64,000 nt of DNA from UBA1535 sp964371035. Lineage in GTDB: Bacteria > Bacillota > Clostridia > Tissierellales > Sedimentibacteraceae. Shown here one piece after another: positions 48,272-57,133 of the stretch. How positions within the stretch are numbered: position 1 is the stretch's first letter; the number at the start of each line of letters is the position of its first letter. The DNA lies in assembly GCA_964371035.1 (NCBI GenBank), contig CAYJLG010000012.1, positions 1 through 64,000 on the forward strand, in the 5' to 3' direction. The notes below the pieces were generated by a model, which worked only from the letters and a program-made list of their open reading frames with translations, did no database searches and had not been told where the DNA came from. The position numbers were made by a program, and so were the translations under genes.

Positions 48272-49333
48272 TTATTTTGTATCTACATATGTCTCAGCAT
48301 ACTCAGCAGGATCAAAGCTCGATTCATATCCTACGCTGTTTACAGCTATATGTTGAGCAAAGAACGGTGTATTTACAGGAACTTCTTCATCCAATATAGA
48401 GCATATTGCAGCAACCATATCTTCATAGTAAGCATCGCCTTCTCCAAAGCTTACCAATCCTCTTACAACACTTGCATCTGTTTCTGAATCTTCGATAAGT
48501 GAAACGCCCGCATCAGTTAAATTTCCACCAAAAACAGCTATTTTAGATTTGTCTAAGCTTGTGTTTGCCATGATACTTGCATTTGCACCTATGGCTTGAA
48601 CTTCATCAAAAGTCAATACTAGATTGATTTCACGATCTAACGCCAAAGCTTCATCTACAGCTGTCTGAGCATCATCAGAGCCAGGTATTCCTGCTTTTTC
48701 AAATACGACTGTGCAACGCGGATCTGCTAATATAGTATCTTTTATAGCATCACAACGAACTTGTGTACTTGGTCTATCTATGTTTTGCAATAGAGCTACT
48801 TTGATTTCGCCTTCTCCTGCATCTGGGAAAGTTTCATCTATCCAAGCCGAAGCCATTTGTCCAACCATTTCACCTTGAACTTGTTCTACTGACATGAAAG
48901 AACCTTCAACATCATATGTAGGGTCATCAGCTATAAACATAACTTTTACGTCCATTTCACGCGCTTTTGCTATAACAGTTTCATAAGCTGCAACGTCTAC
49001 TGGTTGAGCAATTATCAAATCTGAACCCATAGTTACAAAGTTCTCTATTTGTTGAATCTGTGTAGCTATATCAAAGTTACCTTCTGTTGCAACAAATTCC
49101 ATTCCTAATTCTGTAGCATATTGTTCAATTTTTTCAGCAGTTGCTGCTAAGAAAGGATCACTTAATGTCGGTGGACAATATGTTATTAATTTTCCTTCAT
49201 ATGGCAAACCGCTTGTTTGTTCTCCATCAGTTGAAGTATTTCCTGCATCTGAATCTCCGCTTGAGCAAGCTCCTAAAACCATCATTATTGAAATTGCTAT
49301 AGCTATCATATTAAATATTTTTTTTGTTTTCAT
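48272..49333 (-). CDS. Sugar-type ABC transporter substrate-binding lipoprotein
   Basis: A 353-aa exported lipoprotein. The lipobox VLGAC with modified Cys near residue 23 is followed by a Ser/Gly/Asp-rich linker, and then a type I periplasmic-binding fold of the Peripla_BP_4 (RbsB-like) family. IAQPVDVAAYETVIAKAREMDVKVMFIADDP is characteristic. The ligand cannot be read from the sequence; its place in a catabolic cluster suggests the cluster's own substrate. RBS AAGGAG lies 8 nt before the ATG. The gene follows the cupin gene by 56 nt. Confidence 0.94.
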   Translation of the reverse strand: MKTKKIFNMIAIAISIMMVLGACSSGDSDAGNTSTDGEQTSGLPYEGKLITYCPPTLSDPFLAATAEKIEQYATELGMEFVATEGNFDIATQIQQIENFVTMGSDLIIAQPVDVAAYETVIAKAREMDVKVMFIADDPTYDVEGSFMSVEQVQGEMVGQMASAWIDETFPDAGEGEIKVALLQNIDRPSTQVRCDAIKDTILADPRCTVVFEKAGIPGSDDAQTAVDEALALDREINLVLTFDEVQAIGANASIMANTSLDKSKIAVFGGNLTDAGVSLIEDSETDASVVRGLVSFGEGDAYYEDMVAAICSILDEEVPVNTPFFAQHIAVNSVGYESSFDPAEYAETYVDTK

Positions 49334-49389
49334 CTTATATACTCCTTGTAAAGTTTTAATTTGAATATTATTTTTTTATATTTTTTCTA

Positions 49390-49734
49390 TTATTTTTCTG
49401 GGCAAGCTACTACTAACATCTTAGTCGTTACTATACCTGTGTTTTTTGATTCTCTTCCTACATATGGTGCAAAATGAATTGAATCACCTTCTTTTAGCAC
49501 ATGAGTTTGACCATCTTCAGTATTAACAGTCATTTCACCTTCTACAATAAAATATATCAATTCTTTATCAGCTTTTCCCATTTCAGCTCCGCCACCTGGT
49601 AAGAAATGTGATAGACCTAATGTGATAGTACCATTTACTTCGTCTGCATCATGAAGTCTTGTAGGTCTCACAGCGTAGTGGCCTCCTGCTTCATATGGTC
49701 TTGCTTCTTCTGCTTTAGTTACTTTGTATTTCAT
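49390..49734 (-). CDS. Small cupin-domain protein
   Basis: A 114-aa single-domain cupin. Motif 1 is atypical (FLPGGGAEMGKADKELIYFIVEGEM, with few His residues), and motif 2 region DSIHFAPYVGRESKNTG also departs from the metal-binding consensus. A metal site is therefore uncertain, and the protein may be an isomerase or a ligand-binding protein. RBS GAGGAG lies 6 nt before the ATG. It is the first gene of the ABC-importer block, 200 nt after SDR 1, and may have its own promoter. Confidence 0.83.
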   Translation of the reverse strand: MKYKVTKAEEARPYEAGGHYAVRPTRLHDADEVNGTITLGLSHFLPGGGAEMGKADKELIYFIVEGEMTVNTEDGQTHVLKEGDSIHFAPYVGRESKNTGIVTTKMLVVACPEK

Positions 49735-49884
49735 TTTTTCTCCTCAGTCTTAAAATTCTAAATTACCGTTAATTTCACTCAATTCTTATCACTTAGACAA
49801 GATTGGCTATCTGTCTATTTTCACATTAAATCGTCAACGTTTTCCTGTGTATTTAGATTACGATAACAATGCATTTTAGAAATC

Positions 49885-49906
49885 GGAGCGACGAATATGT
49901 CGCCCC
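49885..49906 (-). repeat. GGAGCGAC hairpin, copy A
   Basis: A 22-nt hairpin in the SDR-cupin gap with 8-bp arms (one G-U pair). Its first 11 bases, GGAGCGACGAA, are identical to those of the hairpin at 57061-57082 in another gap of the cluster. No T-tract follows. Confidence 0.65.
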
Positions 49907-49934
49907 TTCTTTTCTATATTTTCAGATTTGATTA

Positions 49935-50717
49935 TTAACCAATAGCTGTCAAGCCACCATCAGGATATAATATGTTTCCAGTCATATAATCTGATGCTGG
50001 AGCAGCTAAAAACACTGCAGTTCCAACGCAATCTTCAGGAACAGCTGCTTTTTTCATCGGTACTGCCTCAGCAAGTTTTTGAATAAAAGCATCGCCACCA
50101 CGTTGTTCTATATAATCTGCCATCATCGGAGTCATAGTAACTGTTGGTCCAAAAGCATTAACAGTTATTCCATAAGGTCCAAACTCTGATGCCAATTGTC
50201 TAGTCAACATATCTACTGCGCCTTTAGTAGCACAATATCCTGCATTACCTGGAGTTTTTGTAGCTATCTTTCCTCTTACAGAAGACACATTTATAATCTT
50301 TCCATATCCTCTTTCGATCATATATTTGCCAAAATGTTTACAACATAACATTACACCATAAACATTTACTTCCAACATCTGCATAAAATCATCCATAAAG
50401 AAATCTTCAGCATTATGTTTTTTGTTTAATCCTTGTGAATTGACTAAAATATCAACGCCTCCAAGGTCAAAATTCGCTTGTTTCGCAACAGCTTCAACTT
50501 TTTCTTCAGAAGTTCCATCTAATATATAATACGAAACATCCGCTCCACAATTTTGCTTTATTTCAGCAACAGCTTCTTTAAGAGATTCTTCTTTTCTGCT
50601 TGCAATTGCAACTTTTGCTCCTGCTTCTGCAAGACCTTGAGCTACTGCTTGACCTAATCCGCCAGCACCTCCAACTACAAATGCACTTTTTCCTTTTAAA
50701 GAAAATAAATTTCTCAT
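49935..50717 (-). CDS. SDR-family oxidoreductase 1
   Basis: A 260-aa classical short-chain dehydrogenase. Cofactor motif GGAGGLGQ (near residue 17), NSQG in place of NNAG, an active-site Ser in NVSSVRG, and catalytic YCATK are present. It resembles gluconate 5-dehydrogenase and 3-oxoacyl-reductase subfamilies and is clearly related to SDR 2 of the same cluster (both share VDILVNSQG and end near YPDGGL). The substrate is unknown; reduction of a ring ketone or oxidation of a hydroxyl fits the context. It follows the BKACE gene by 23 nt. RBS AGGAGG precedes the ATG. Confidence 0.92.
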   Translation of the reverse strand: MRNLFSLKGKSAFVVGGAGGLGQAVAQGLAEAGAKVAIASRKEESLKEAVAEIKQNCGADVSYYILDGTSEEKVEAVAKQANFDLGGVDILVNSQGLNKKHNAEDFFMDDFMQMLEVNVYGVMLCCKHFGKYMIERGYGKIINVSSVRGKIATKTPGNAGYCATKGAVDMLTRQLASEFGPYGITVNAFGPTVTMTPMMADYIEQRGGDAFIQKLAEAVPMKKAAVPEDCVGTAVFLAAPASDYMTGNILYPDGGLTAIG

Positions 50718-50740
50718 TATTTTCCTCCTAAACTAATTTT

Positions 50741-51586
50741 TTATACATGCTTTGTTAAGCCTAAAATTTCTCTTGCATCAGCTGCTGTAGCTATATCTCT
50801 GCCTACTTCTTTACAAATTCTTACAGCTCTTTCGACCAATTGAACATTTGTTGCCATTACACCTTTTTCTAGCATTATATTGTCTTCAAGACCAACTCTT
50901 ACTCCATCACATCCCATTGCAAGACCCATTAGTAAACAAGGCATATGATCTTTGCCTATACCTGTGATTGACCAAGTAGAATTCGGTCTTATTCTTGGTA
51001 GCATATATGCTAATGTTGCCGCATCTCCTGGCATTCCTCCTGGTACACCCAACACGAATTGGTAGTGTAAAGGTTCTTGTAAAACGCCTTTCTTTACAAA
51101 ATGATCAACATTTCCTATATCTCCACCATTAAATATTTCACACTCAGGTTTGATATTTAACTCTTGAACATCTTTTCCTAATTGAGTCAAGAATGTTGGA
51201 TGGTTTGAAAATATATATGAGTTTGCCCAGTTCATGCTTAGTGGATCATAAGAACACATTTCAGGCATTAATGCTGGAAGATGAGCTCTTCTCATATCAT
51301 CTGGCCAACTTGAACCTGAAGTAGTTAAGTTTAATACCAGATCAAGATCTTCTTTTTTAGCTTTTTCTCTGATTAATCCAACAACTTCTGCAAACTTTTC
51401 AGTTTCCATTGTGTTTTTACCATCTTTATCTCTAACGTGGATATGTATGATTGCAGCACCTGCTTTAGCACAAGCTATTGCATCATCTGAAATTTCCTCC
51501 GGTGTGATTGGTACGTTAGGGCATAGCTCTTTTGTTGTACCTGCGCCACATAATGCGGCAGTTATTATTACTTTTTTGTTTGCCAT
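50741..51586 (-). CDS. BKACE (DUF849) beta-keto acid cleavage enzyme
   Basis: A 281-aa zinc enzyme of the beta-keto acid cleavage family. Members condense a beta-keto acid with acetyl-CoA to yield acetoacetate and a new acyl-CoA. His48 and His50 (IIHIHVRD) and the Glu of VRVGLEDN match the family Zn ligands, and LTTSGSSWPDD is the substrate loop. Known specificities include 3-keto-5-aminohexanoate, dehydrocarnitine and triacetate; the one here cannot be predicted by eye. AAAGGAG precedes the ATG. It follows the Ptb-like gene by 34 nt. Acetoacetate and acyl-CoA from this step would feed the neighbouring thiolases and Ptb-Buk. Confidence 0.92.
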   Translation of the reverse strand: MANKKVIITAALCGAGTTKELCPNVPITPEEISDDAIACAKAGAAIIHIHVRDKDGKNTMETEKFAEVVGLIREKAKKEDLDLVLNLTTSGSSWPDDMRRAHLPALMPEMCSYDPLSMNWANSYIFSNHPTFLTQLGKDVQELNIKPECEIFNGGDIGNVDHFVKKGVLQEPLHYQFVLGVPGGMPGDAATLAYMLPRIRPNSTWSITGIGKDHMPCLLMGLAMGCDGVRVGLEDNIMLEKGVMATNVQLVERAVRICKEVGRDIATAADAREILGLTKHV

Positions 51587-51620
51587 TTTTAGTTTTCTCC
51601 TTTAAATTTACTATTTTATT

Positions 51621-52454
51621 TTATTTACAAGCTGCGCCTAAAGCGATGCTTAATAATTTCGTTTCTGTTGTCGCTGCACGCGAACAAACTATTACAGGAA
51701 CTTTTGTTCCTAATATAAGTATCCCTGCTGGGTCTCCCGTAACTTCAGCTATCATCTTTCCACATATATTTGCAGCTGCTAAGTCAGGGAATAACAGTAG
51801 ATCTGCATCTCCTGCTACAGGACTGTCATATTTTTTTACTTCTGCTGATTCTTTTGATATAGCTAAGTCTATTGATATAGGCCCTTCGACTATACAATTT
51901 GGTATCTCTCCGTTTTCCCACATCATTTTAAGTTCTGCTGCTTCTGTACTTGATGGCATTCTTTTATTTACAGTTTCAGCAGCAGACAATACTGCTACTT
52001 TGGGCTTATCAAAACCCATGCTATTAAGTGCATTTACCGCATTTATGATAAGTTCTTTTTTCTGCTCTAATGTAGGATGTTCACATATACCTGTATCTGT
52101 CATAGCAATCAATTTATGGTAATTAGGAAGCTTTCTCATTGTCAACATAGATATAAGAGATCCTGTTCTAAGGTTATTTTCCTTAGATACTAATGCTCTC
52201 ATAAAAGTGGAAGTATTTAACAAACCTTTCATGAGCATATCTACTTTGCCTTCATGTATTAGTTTTACAGCTTCTTTCATGGCTTCTTCAGGATCTTCAT
52301 GCTCTATAAATACAGGAGTAATGAATCCTTTTTCTTCTGCTGCTTTTACAGCTTCAAGAGTGTGCTCATCTTTAGGCATTACTACGCCTAATCTTCTTGG
52401 TTTACCACTTGAAAGAACTTTATCTGTAAGTTCATCAAAATTTTTATAAATCAT
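51621..52454 (-). CDS. Phosphate acyl (butyryl) transferase-like protein
   Basis: A 277-aa protein of the PTA_PTB family, which exchanges CoA for phosphate on acyl-CoA. MKGLLNTSTFMRALV, AMTDTGICEHPTLEQK and the VAGDADLLLFPDLAAANI segment are Ptb-like. The start at 52454 overlaps the thiolase stop by one base (TAATG), with GGAG 9 nt upstream; longer frames overlap the thiolase by 48 nt. Together with the kinase encoded four genes upstream, it would convert the acyl-CoA product to an acid plus ATP. Acyl specificity is unknown. Confidence 0.92.
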   Translation of the reverse strand: MIYKNFDELTDKVLSSGKPRRLGVVMPKDEHTLEAVKAAEEKGFITPVFIEHEDPEEAMKEAVKLIHEGKVDMLMKGLLNTSTFMRALVSKENNLRTGSLISMLTMRKLPNYHKLIAMTDTGICEHPTLEQKKELIINAVNALNSMGFDKPKVAVLSAAETVNKRMPSSTEAAELKMMWENGEIPNCIVEGPISIDLAISKESAEVKKYDSPVAGDADLLLFPDLAAANICGKMIAEVTGDPAGILILGTKVPVIVCSRAATTETKLLSIALGAACK

Positions 52455-53590
52455 TATATCAACTCCACTATAGCGGCTGCGCCCATTCCTCCGCCTATAC
52501 ACATTGTGATAAGCGCATATTTTCCGTTATTTTCTTTTAAATAATCAATAGCTTTACACATTAGCACGCATCCTGTAGCACCCATTGGATGTCCAAGGGC
52601 TATAGCTCCACCCCAAGGATTAACTTTTTCTATTGGCAAGTTTAATTCTTTTATACAAGGTATTGCTTGTGCGGCGAACGCTTCGTTAATTTCTATTACA
52701 TCCATTTGGTCGATAGTCAAATTAGCTTTTTCAAGCACCTTAGGCACTGCATATATTGGACCTTCACCCATATACTTAGGATCACATCCAGTAGATACAA
52801 AACTTACAATCTTTGCTATAGGTTTTATATTTAGTTCTTGTGCTTTTTTCTCATTCATCAAAACAGCAAATGCAGCTCCATCACTTACTTGTGAACTTGT
52901 AGCAGCAGTAACTGTTCCATCTTCTTGGAAACAAGGCTTAAGCGATGCCAACTTCTCTAAAGTAGTGTTTGCACGAATCCCTTCATCTAAAGTCACTATT
53001 TTGCCATTGCTTTCTATAGGAACTATGCTTCGATTTAGAAGTCCGCTCTCTTGAGCTTTTGCAGCTTTTAGGTGACTGTTAAGCGCAAATTCGTCCATTT
53101 CTTCTCTCGTAACACCCCATTTTTGAGCTACATTTTCAGCAGTAGTACCCATTGCCATATATGCACCTGATTCATTTTCAATCAACCACTCGTTGTCATC
53201 ATCGACGCCTCTTGTAAGAGTCATGCTCATTTGCTCAACTCCACCAGCAACTATCACATCGGCATTATTTGCCATTATCGCATTAGATGCTGTAGCTATA
53301 GCTTGAATCCCAGAAGAACAGAATCTATTAATAGTCTGTGCACTTACAGAATATGGTAATCCTGCTCTTAATGCCACTAATCTCGCCATGTTTTTACTGC
53401 ATTTATTTTCATGTCTAGCTGACCCTAATATAATATCATCTATATCTTCTTTTTTTAGTTCAGGTACTTGCTCCAAAACTTTATTTAAAGTTTCCGCAGT
53501 CCAATCTATCGGATGAACTCCTGTAAATGCTCCATTTTTAGCTTTTCCAATAGCAGATCGACCATATGCAACTATTACTGAATTATTCAT
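52454..53590 (-). CDS. Thiolase 1 (acetyl-CoA C-acyltransferase family)
   Basis: A 378-aa thiolase. Nucleophile Cys91 in NRFCSSGIQA, the NEAFAAQA segment, His in GHPMGATG and Cys in CIGGGMG complete the active site. It probably cleaves a 3-oxoacyl-CoA (acetoacetyl-CoA or a substituted form) to acetyl-CoA, replacing the acetyl-CoA used by the BKACE. It overlaps the preceding dehydrogenase gene by 8 nt and the following Ptb gene by 1 nt, so it is translationally coupled. RBS GAGG lies inside the end of the dehydrogenase gene. Confidence 0.95.
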   Translation of the reverse strand: MNNSVIVAYGRSAIGKAKNGAFTGVHPIDWTAETLNKVLEQVPELKKEDIDDIILGSARHENKCSKNMARLVALRAGLPYSVSAQTINRFCSSGIQAIATASNAIMANNADVIVAGGVEQMSMTLTRGVDDDNEWLIENESGAYMAMGTTAENVAQKWGVTREEMDEFALNSHLKAAKAQESGLLNRSIVPIESNGKIVTLDEGIRANTTLEKLASLKPCFQEDGTVTAATSSQVSDGAAFAVLMNEKKAQELNIKPIAKIVSFVSTGCDPKYMGEGPIYAVPKVLEKANLTIDQMDVIEINEAFAAQAIPCIKELNLPIEKVNPWGGAIALGHPMGATGCVLMCKAIDYLKENNGKYALITMCIGGGMGAAAIVELI

Positions 53591-54581
53591 TACAATCCTC
53601 TTTCTCTAACTTTACATCATTGTGAAGCTTTAATATTTCAATTAACATTTTGTTTCTGTATTTCTCTAATGTTTCATTATCATTACCTATTTCAGGTGTT
53701 CTGTTTAACAATGTCTCATCTATTCCTGCTTGAGCTACTTCTGGCCAATCATCTGGATATTTAATCCAATTACCTAAGTCATCCAAATAGCTTGATCTAT
53801 CTGATCCTTTAGCAACAACTTTTTCGAACATTCCTTTAACTCCACCTGCGCCTCCGCCTAATTGCATCGTTAAATTATGTCCCATTACTGCCCATCTCAT
53901 ACCTGGTCCAAATGTAAGTGCCGTCTCGCAGTCTTCAATAGTACAAACTCCTCTCTTAATAAGTTCTACTATTTCTCTACCTATAACAACTTGCATTCTA
54001 TTAGCTATAAATCCTTTAGTCTCTTTTTTTAACACTACAGGCTTTTTGTCTATATCAATACAAAATTGTCTTATATGCTCTATTGCATCTTCACTATTTT
54101 CAGGTCCAACTAACTCTATTAAAGGAATCAAATGTGGTGGATTGTAAGGGTGCATGCAAATACATCTTTCAGGATATTTGCTGAATTCTGCCAATTTGCT
54201 TATAAGTAAACTTGAAGTAGAAGTCGCAACTATAACTTTTTCATCACAGTATTCATCAATTTGTTGATAAGCAGTTTCTTTGATATCATATTTTTCAGTT
54301 ATAGATTCTATAACTAATTGCACATCTATTAATGCTTCTTTTAATTCAAAAGTATAAGATATACGATTTAAAGCCTCTTCTACCTCTGTAACTTCTAATA
54401 ATCCCCCTTCAACCATCTCCTTGAAATTTTCTTTGACTTTTTCTTCTGCGGCTTTAAGTTGTCTTTCACCTCTAGCATAAACAGCTACTTCAATACCTTT
54501 GTAGCTAAGACAAGTCGCCCATCCGCTTCCCATTAAGCCTGCACCGAAAAGTGCTACTTTTTTAATTTGTGGATATTTCAT
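53583..54581 (-). CDS. 3-hydroxyacyl-CoA/carnitine-dehydrogenase-like oxidoreductase
   Basis: A 332-aa NAD-dependent beta-hydroxy-acid dehydrogenase. It has a Rossmann motif GAGLMGSGW, the catalytic-His segment CMHPYNPPHLIPLIELVG and, in the C-terminal domain, GPGMRWAVMGHNLTMQLGGG, a motif I associate with the L-carnitine dehydrogenase/L-gulonate dehydrogenase branch. Such enzymes act on free beta-hydroxy acids as well as CoA esters. It is encoded close to the BKACE, which recalls carnitine dehydrogenase plus dehydrocarnitine-cleaving BKACE (inference). The start at 54581 has AGAGG upstream; a longer frame to 54626 overlaps the kinase gene. Confidence 0.9.
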   Translation of the reverse strand: MKYPQIKKVALFGAGLMGSGWATCLSYKGIEVAVYARGERQLKAAEEKVKENFKEMVEGGLLEVTEVEEALNRISYTFELKEALIDVQLVIESITEKYDIKETAYQQIDEYCDEKVIVATSTSSLLISKLAEFSKYPERCICMHPYNPPHLIPLIELVGPENSEDAIEHIRQFCIDIDKKPVVLKKETKGFIANRMQVVIGREIVELIKRGVCTIEDCETALTFGPGMRWAVMGHNLTMQLGGGAGGVKGMFEKVVAKGSDRSSYLDDLGNWIKYPDDWPEVAQAGIDETLLNRTPEIGNDNETLEKYRNKMLIEILKLHNDVKLEKEDCNE

Positions 54582-54600
54582 AGTATCTACCTCTGTTTTT

Positions 54601-55740
54601 TTAATACAGCGTGCTAATTTCCCCACGGCCGTATTTTGATTTTACATCATCTAAATTTTTACAATCTCTTGGTAACCAACGATATTCATAAATAGTTTCT
54701 TCACCACTTAATACTCTCATTCCGCCTTGAGCAAGTGCCTGCATTTCTCTTTCACCTGGTATTATCTCAACAGGTGCCAAGAAACCTACTCTTTCTACTA
54801 TCCAGTCCGTAAATCTCTTAGAATATGCTAAACCGCCTGTTAAAACAATTCTGTCAATCTTTCCACATCTTACGACAGACATCTCTCCAATAGCTTTTGA
54901 CACTTGATATGACATATACCAAAATAATTCTTCAGCTTCTTTGTCTCCATCTGTTATTTTTTGATCTACTACTCTTGTATCTTGCGTTCCTAAGTATGCG
55001 GATAGTCCACCTTCGCCACGCATTTTTCTTAACACTTCTTGTTTAGTAAATTCTCCCGAAAAACACATTTCTATAAGAGCTGTAGAAGGTATCCTTCCTG
55101 CTCTTTGAGCAGACATAGGACCTGCATCGTCTTCAACAGTGTCTGCCATTATTCCACCTGAATGGAAAGAAAGAGTAATTCCTCCACCTAAATGTGCAAC
55201 TAATATATTACATTCTTCATATGATTTGCCTAATTTTTTAGCCATTTCACGAGCTACAGCTCTTGAGTTTAAGCAGTGATCCGATGCCCATCTTTTTACG
55301 GTCGGTATCCCCGTAAGGTGTAAAGTAGGCTCTACGTCTGTTGCAGAAGGAGCATCGTAAAATATTACAGGCATTTTGTATTCTTTTGAATATTCATATC
55401 CGATAAACGCAGCCATACTTGAAGCATGTTGTGTTCTCGGAGCATTTTCAAGGATCGTAAGTACATGTTCATCTATCGCATAAGCTCCTGAATGAACTCC
55501 GTTCATCGAACCTCCTCTGCATACAATCATATCTATTTCATTCATATTTATTGAATTTTTCTCTATGAATGCATCCATGTCCCTTTTTCTCAAAGGTAAC
55601 TGATCTATCATTAGCGGGCATGAACGCACCTCCTGTGCGTCCACTGTAAGTTCTTCTCTTAATATCTCTTTATCATCTTCAAAAATAGCTACTTTTGTAG
55701 AAGTACTGCCCGGATTTATCGTCAAAATTCTTTTACTCAT
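54601..55740 (-). CDS. Butyrate kinase-like acyl kinase
   Basis: A 379-aa ASKHA-fold kinase. NPGSTSTKVA at the N-terminus, VAHLGGGITLSFHSGG, DDAGPMSAQRAGR and VLTGGLAYSKRF are Buk signatures. It makes ATP from an acyl phosphate (butyrate, isobutyrate or a branched or substituted acid). It is slightly longer than usual, with a C-terminal extension (RWLPRDCKNLDDVKSKYG). It starts 5 nt after the M24 gene stop and lies 19 nt before the dehydrogenase gene. RBS GGAG precedes the ATG. Confidence 0.94.
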   Translation of the reverse strand: MSKRILTINPGSTSTKVAIFEDDKEILREELTVDAQEVRSCPLMIDQLPLRKRDMDAFIEKNSINMNEIDMIVCRGGSMNGVHSGAYAIDEHVLTILENAPRTQHASSMAAFIGYEYSKEYKMPVIFYDAPSATDVEPTLHLTGIPTVKRWASDHCLNSRAVAREMAKKLGKSYEECNILVAHLGGGITLSFHSGGIMADTVEDDAGPMSAQRAGRIPSTALIEMCFSGEFTKQEVLRKMRGEGGLSAYLGTQDTRVVDQKITDGDKEAEELFWYMSYQVSKAIGEMSVVRCGKIDRIVLTGGLAYSKRFTDWIVERVGFLAPVEIIPGEREMQALAQGGMRVLSGEETIYEYRWLPRDCKNLDDVKSKYGRGEISTLY

Positions 55741-55745
55741 CTATA

Positions 55746-56978
55746 TTATCTCCAACACTCAATAATTCCATCTACTGGGAATGTAGTTATTACTTCATAT
55801 CCGTCTTTTGTTATTACAACATCTTCTTCAAGTCTTATGCCAAATCCTGAACCTTTAGGTCCATAATATGTTTCTATAGCTAAGACCATACCTTCTTGTA
55901 AAACTTCATTTGTTCCACAGTTCCAGTTCCAGAACATTTCAGGTCCTTCTTGAAGACCTATTCCAAGACCATGTCCAAGGTAGAAGCCTCTACAATGTTG
56001 CCAGCTTTCATAACCGAATTCTGTAGAATCTTTTGGCCAAGGTGCTATTACCTCTGAAGTTGTAACACCTGGTTTTAACAATTTGATAGCATCATACATT
56101 TCGTCTCTGCATCTTTTGTATGCATCTTTTTGTTGTTGACTAGCCTTTCCACAAGAAAAAGTTCTGTAATAGCAAGTTTTATATCCTTGAAATGAAGCTC
56201 CGTTGATATCTACACATATTAGCTCTCCTGGGCCTACTGCTCTGTCGGTAAAGTCAATAAACAACGGATTAGTTCTTGGTCCTGATGCACAAACAAACTC
56301 CATACACTCATCAGCACCCATTTCATACAATTTTTTCATACCGATACCTACAAGATCATTTTCTCTGATACCAGGTCTTATTGCGTCAGCAATATCGGCA
56401 AATGCTGCATCTGCCATTTTGCACGCATATCTTAAGCAAGCAATTTCATCTTGATTTTTGATAGCTCTTGCATCAAACATGCATTTAGTCGCATTACAAT
56501 AGTTGTTTAATCCCATTTCTCTTAAAAGTTCTGTAAATATTAGTTCACCTACACAACCATCAAGTCCGATCATGATATCATTTGACATTTTATTTTCTTC
56601 CATTATCTGTTTAATTGCTACAGGATATTTAGGAAGCTCTTTAGTACTCTTAGCAAATTTTATAGAACCTAGGGCAGATTGCACCTTGTTTTTCATCCAA
56701 GGCATGCTTCTTTGTAATGCAAACGGGTCAAAAGAAGCCAATACAAAAGCCCAAGGATCTCCTTCGACAGGTACTATAACGCACTGAGCAGACGCAGGTC
56801 TGTTTGGCACAGTTACATAAGCTCCTGTTATATAACGAATTGAATACGGATCCCATGTAATTAAAAGATCTATTCCATCTTTCTTCATTTGGTCTTGAGT
56901 TCTCTTTAGTCTATATTTTCTCATACGATCATAGTCTATTCCTATGTTTCTGTCTGTAGCTGTAATTCCATAAGGCAT
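55746..56978 (-). CDS. M24/creatinase-fold protein with altered metal site
   Basis: A 410-aa protein with the N-terminal creatinase-like and C-terminal pita-bread domains of the M24 superfamily. Aminopeptidase and prolidase ligands are only partly kept. The first Asp (CVDINGASFQG), His in GHGLGIGLQEGP, Glu in AIETYYGP and Glu in IRLEEDVV are present, but the second Asp is Cys (GYKTCYYRTF) and the conserved His after the ASGP loop is Leu (NPLF). A dipeptidase is unlikely. Creatinase, ectoine hydrolase (DoeA) and the DMSP lyase DddP show this fold can be recruited for C-N or C-S cleavage. The reaction here is unknown. It heads the tight seven-gene block ending at SDR 1. Confidence 0.85.
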   Translation of the reverse strand: MPYGITATDRNIGIDYDRMRKYRLKRTQDQMKKDGIDLLITWDPYSIRYITGAYVTVPNRPASAQCVIVPVEGDPWAFVLASFDPFALQRSMPWMKNKVQSALGSIKFAKSTKELPKYPVAIKQIMEENKMSNDIMIGLDGCVGELIFTELLREMGLNNYCNATKCMFDARAIKNQDEIACLRYACKMADAAFADIADAIRPGIRENDLVGIGMKKLYEMGADECMEFVCASGPRTNPLFIDFTDRAVGPGELICVDINGASFQGYKTCYYRTFSCGKASQQQKDAYKRCRDEMYDAIKLLKPGVTTSEVIAPWPKDSTEFGYESWQHCRGFYLGHGLGIGLQEGPEMFWNWNCGTNEVLQEGMVLAIETYYGPKGSGFGIRLEEDVVITKDGYEVITTFPVDGIIECWR

Positions 56979-57060
56979 TTTTTTACACTTCCTTTTCTTT
57001 TTATTTTTGTTTCAATTTATAACTGACTTATATCAATTTTGCATCTGAAAATATTTTAGT

Positions 57061-57082
57061 GGAGCGACGAAAGTGCCGCTCC
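57061..57082 (-). repeat. GGAGCGAC hairpin, copy B
   Basis: A 22-nt hairpin with GGAGCG/CGCTCC arms in the crotonase-M24 gap, beginning with the same 11 bases (GGAGCGACGAA) as 49885-49906. There is no T-tract on the minus strand. Possibly a processing or attenuation site. Confidence 0.7.
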
Positions 57083-57133
57083 CTATATTTAATTGATTTA
57101 ACACATGCATATTATTTGTGAATATGCTAATTT

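Noticed and set aside
50741..54581. Assignment as the known L-carnitine degradation pathway
   Set aside because: The dehydrogenase and BKACE resemble it, but no betainyl-CoA thioesterase is recognised, and Ptb-Buk, the oxocamphor-hydrolase-like enzyme, SDRs and sulfatase are not part of it.
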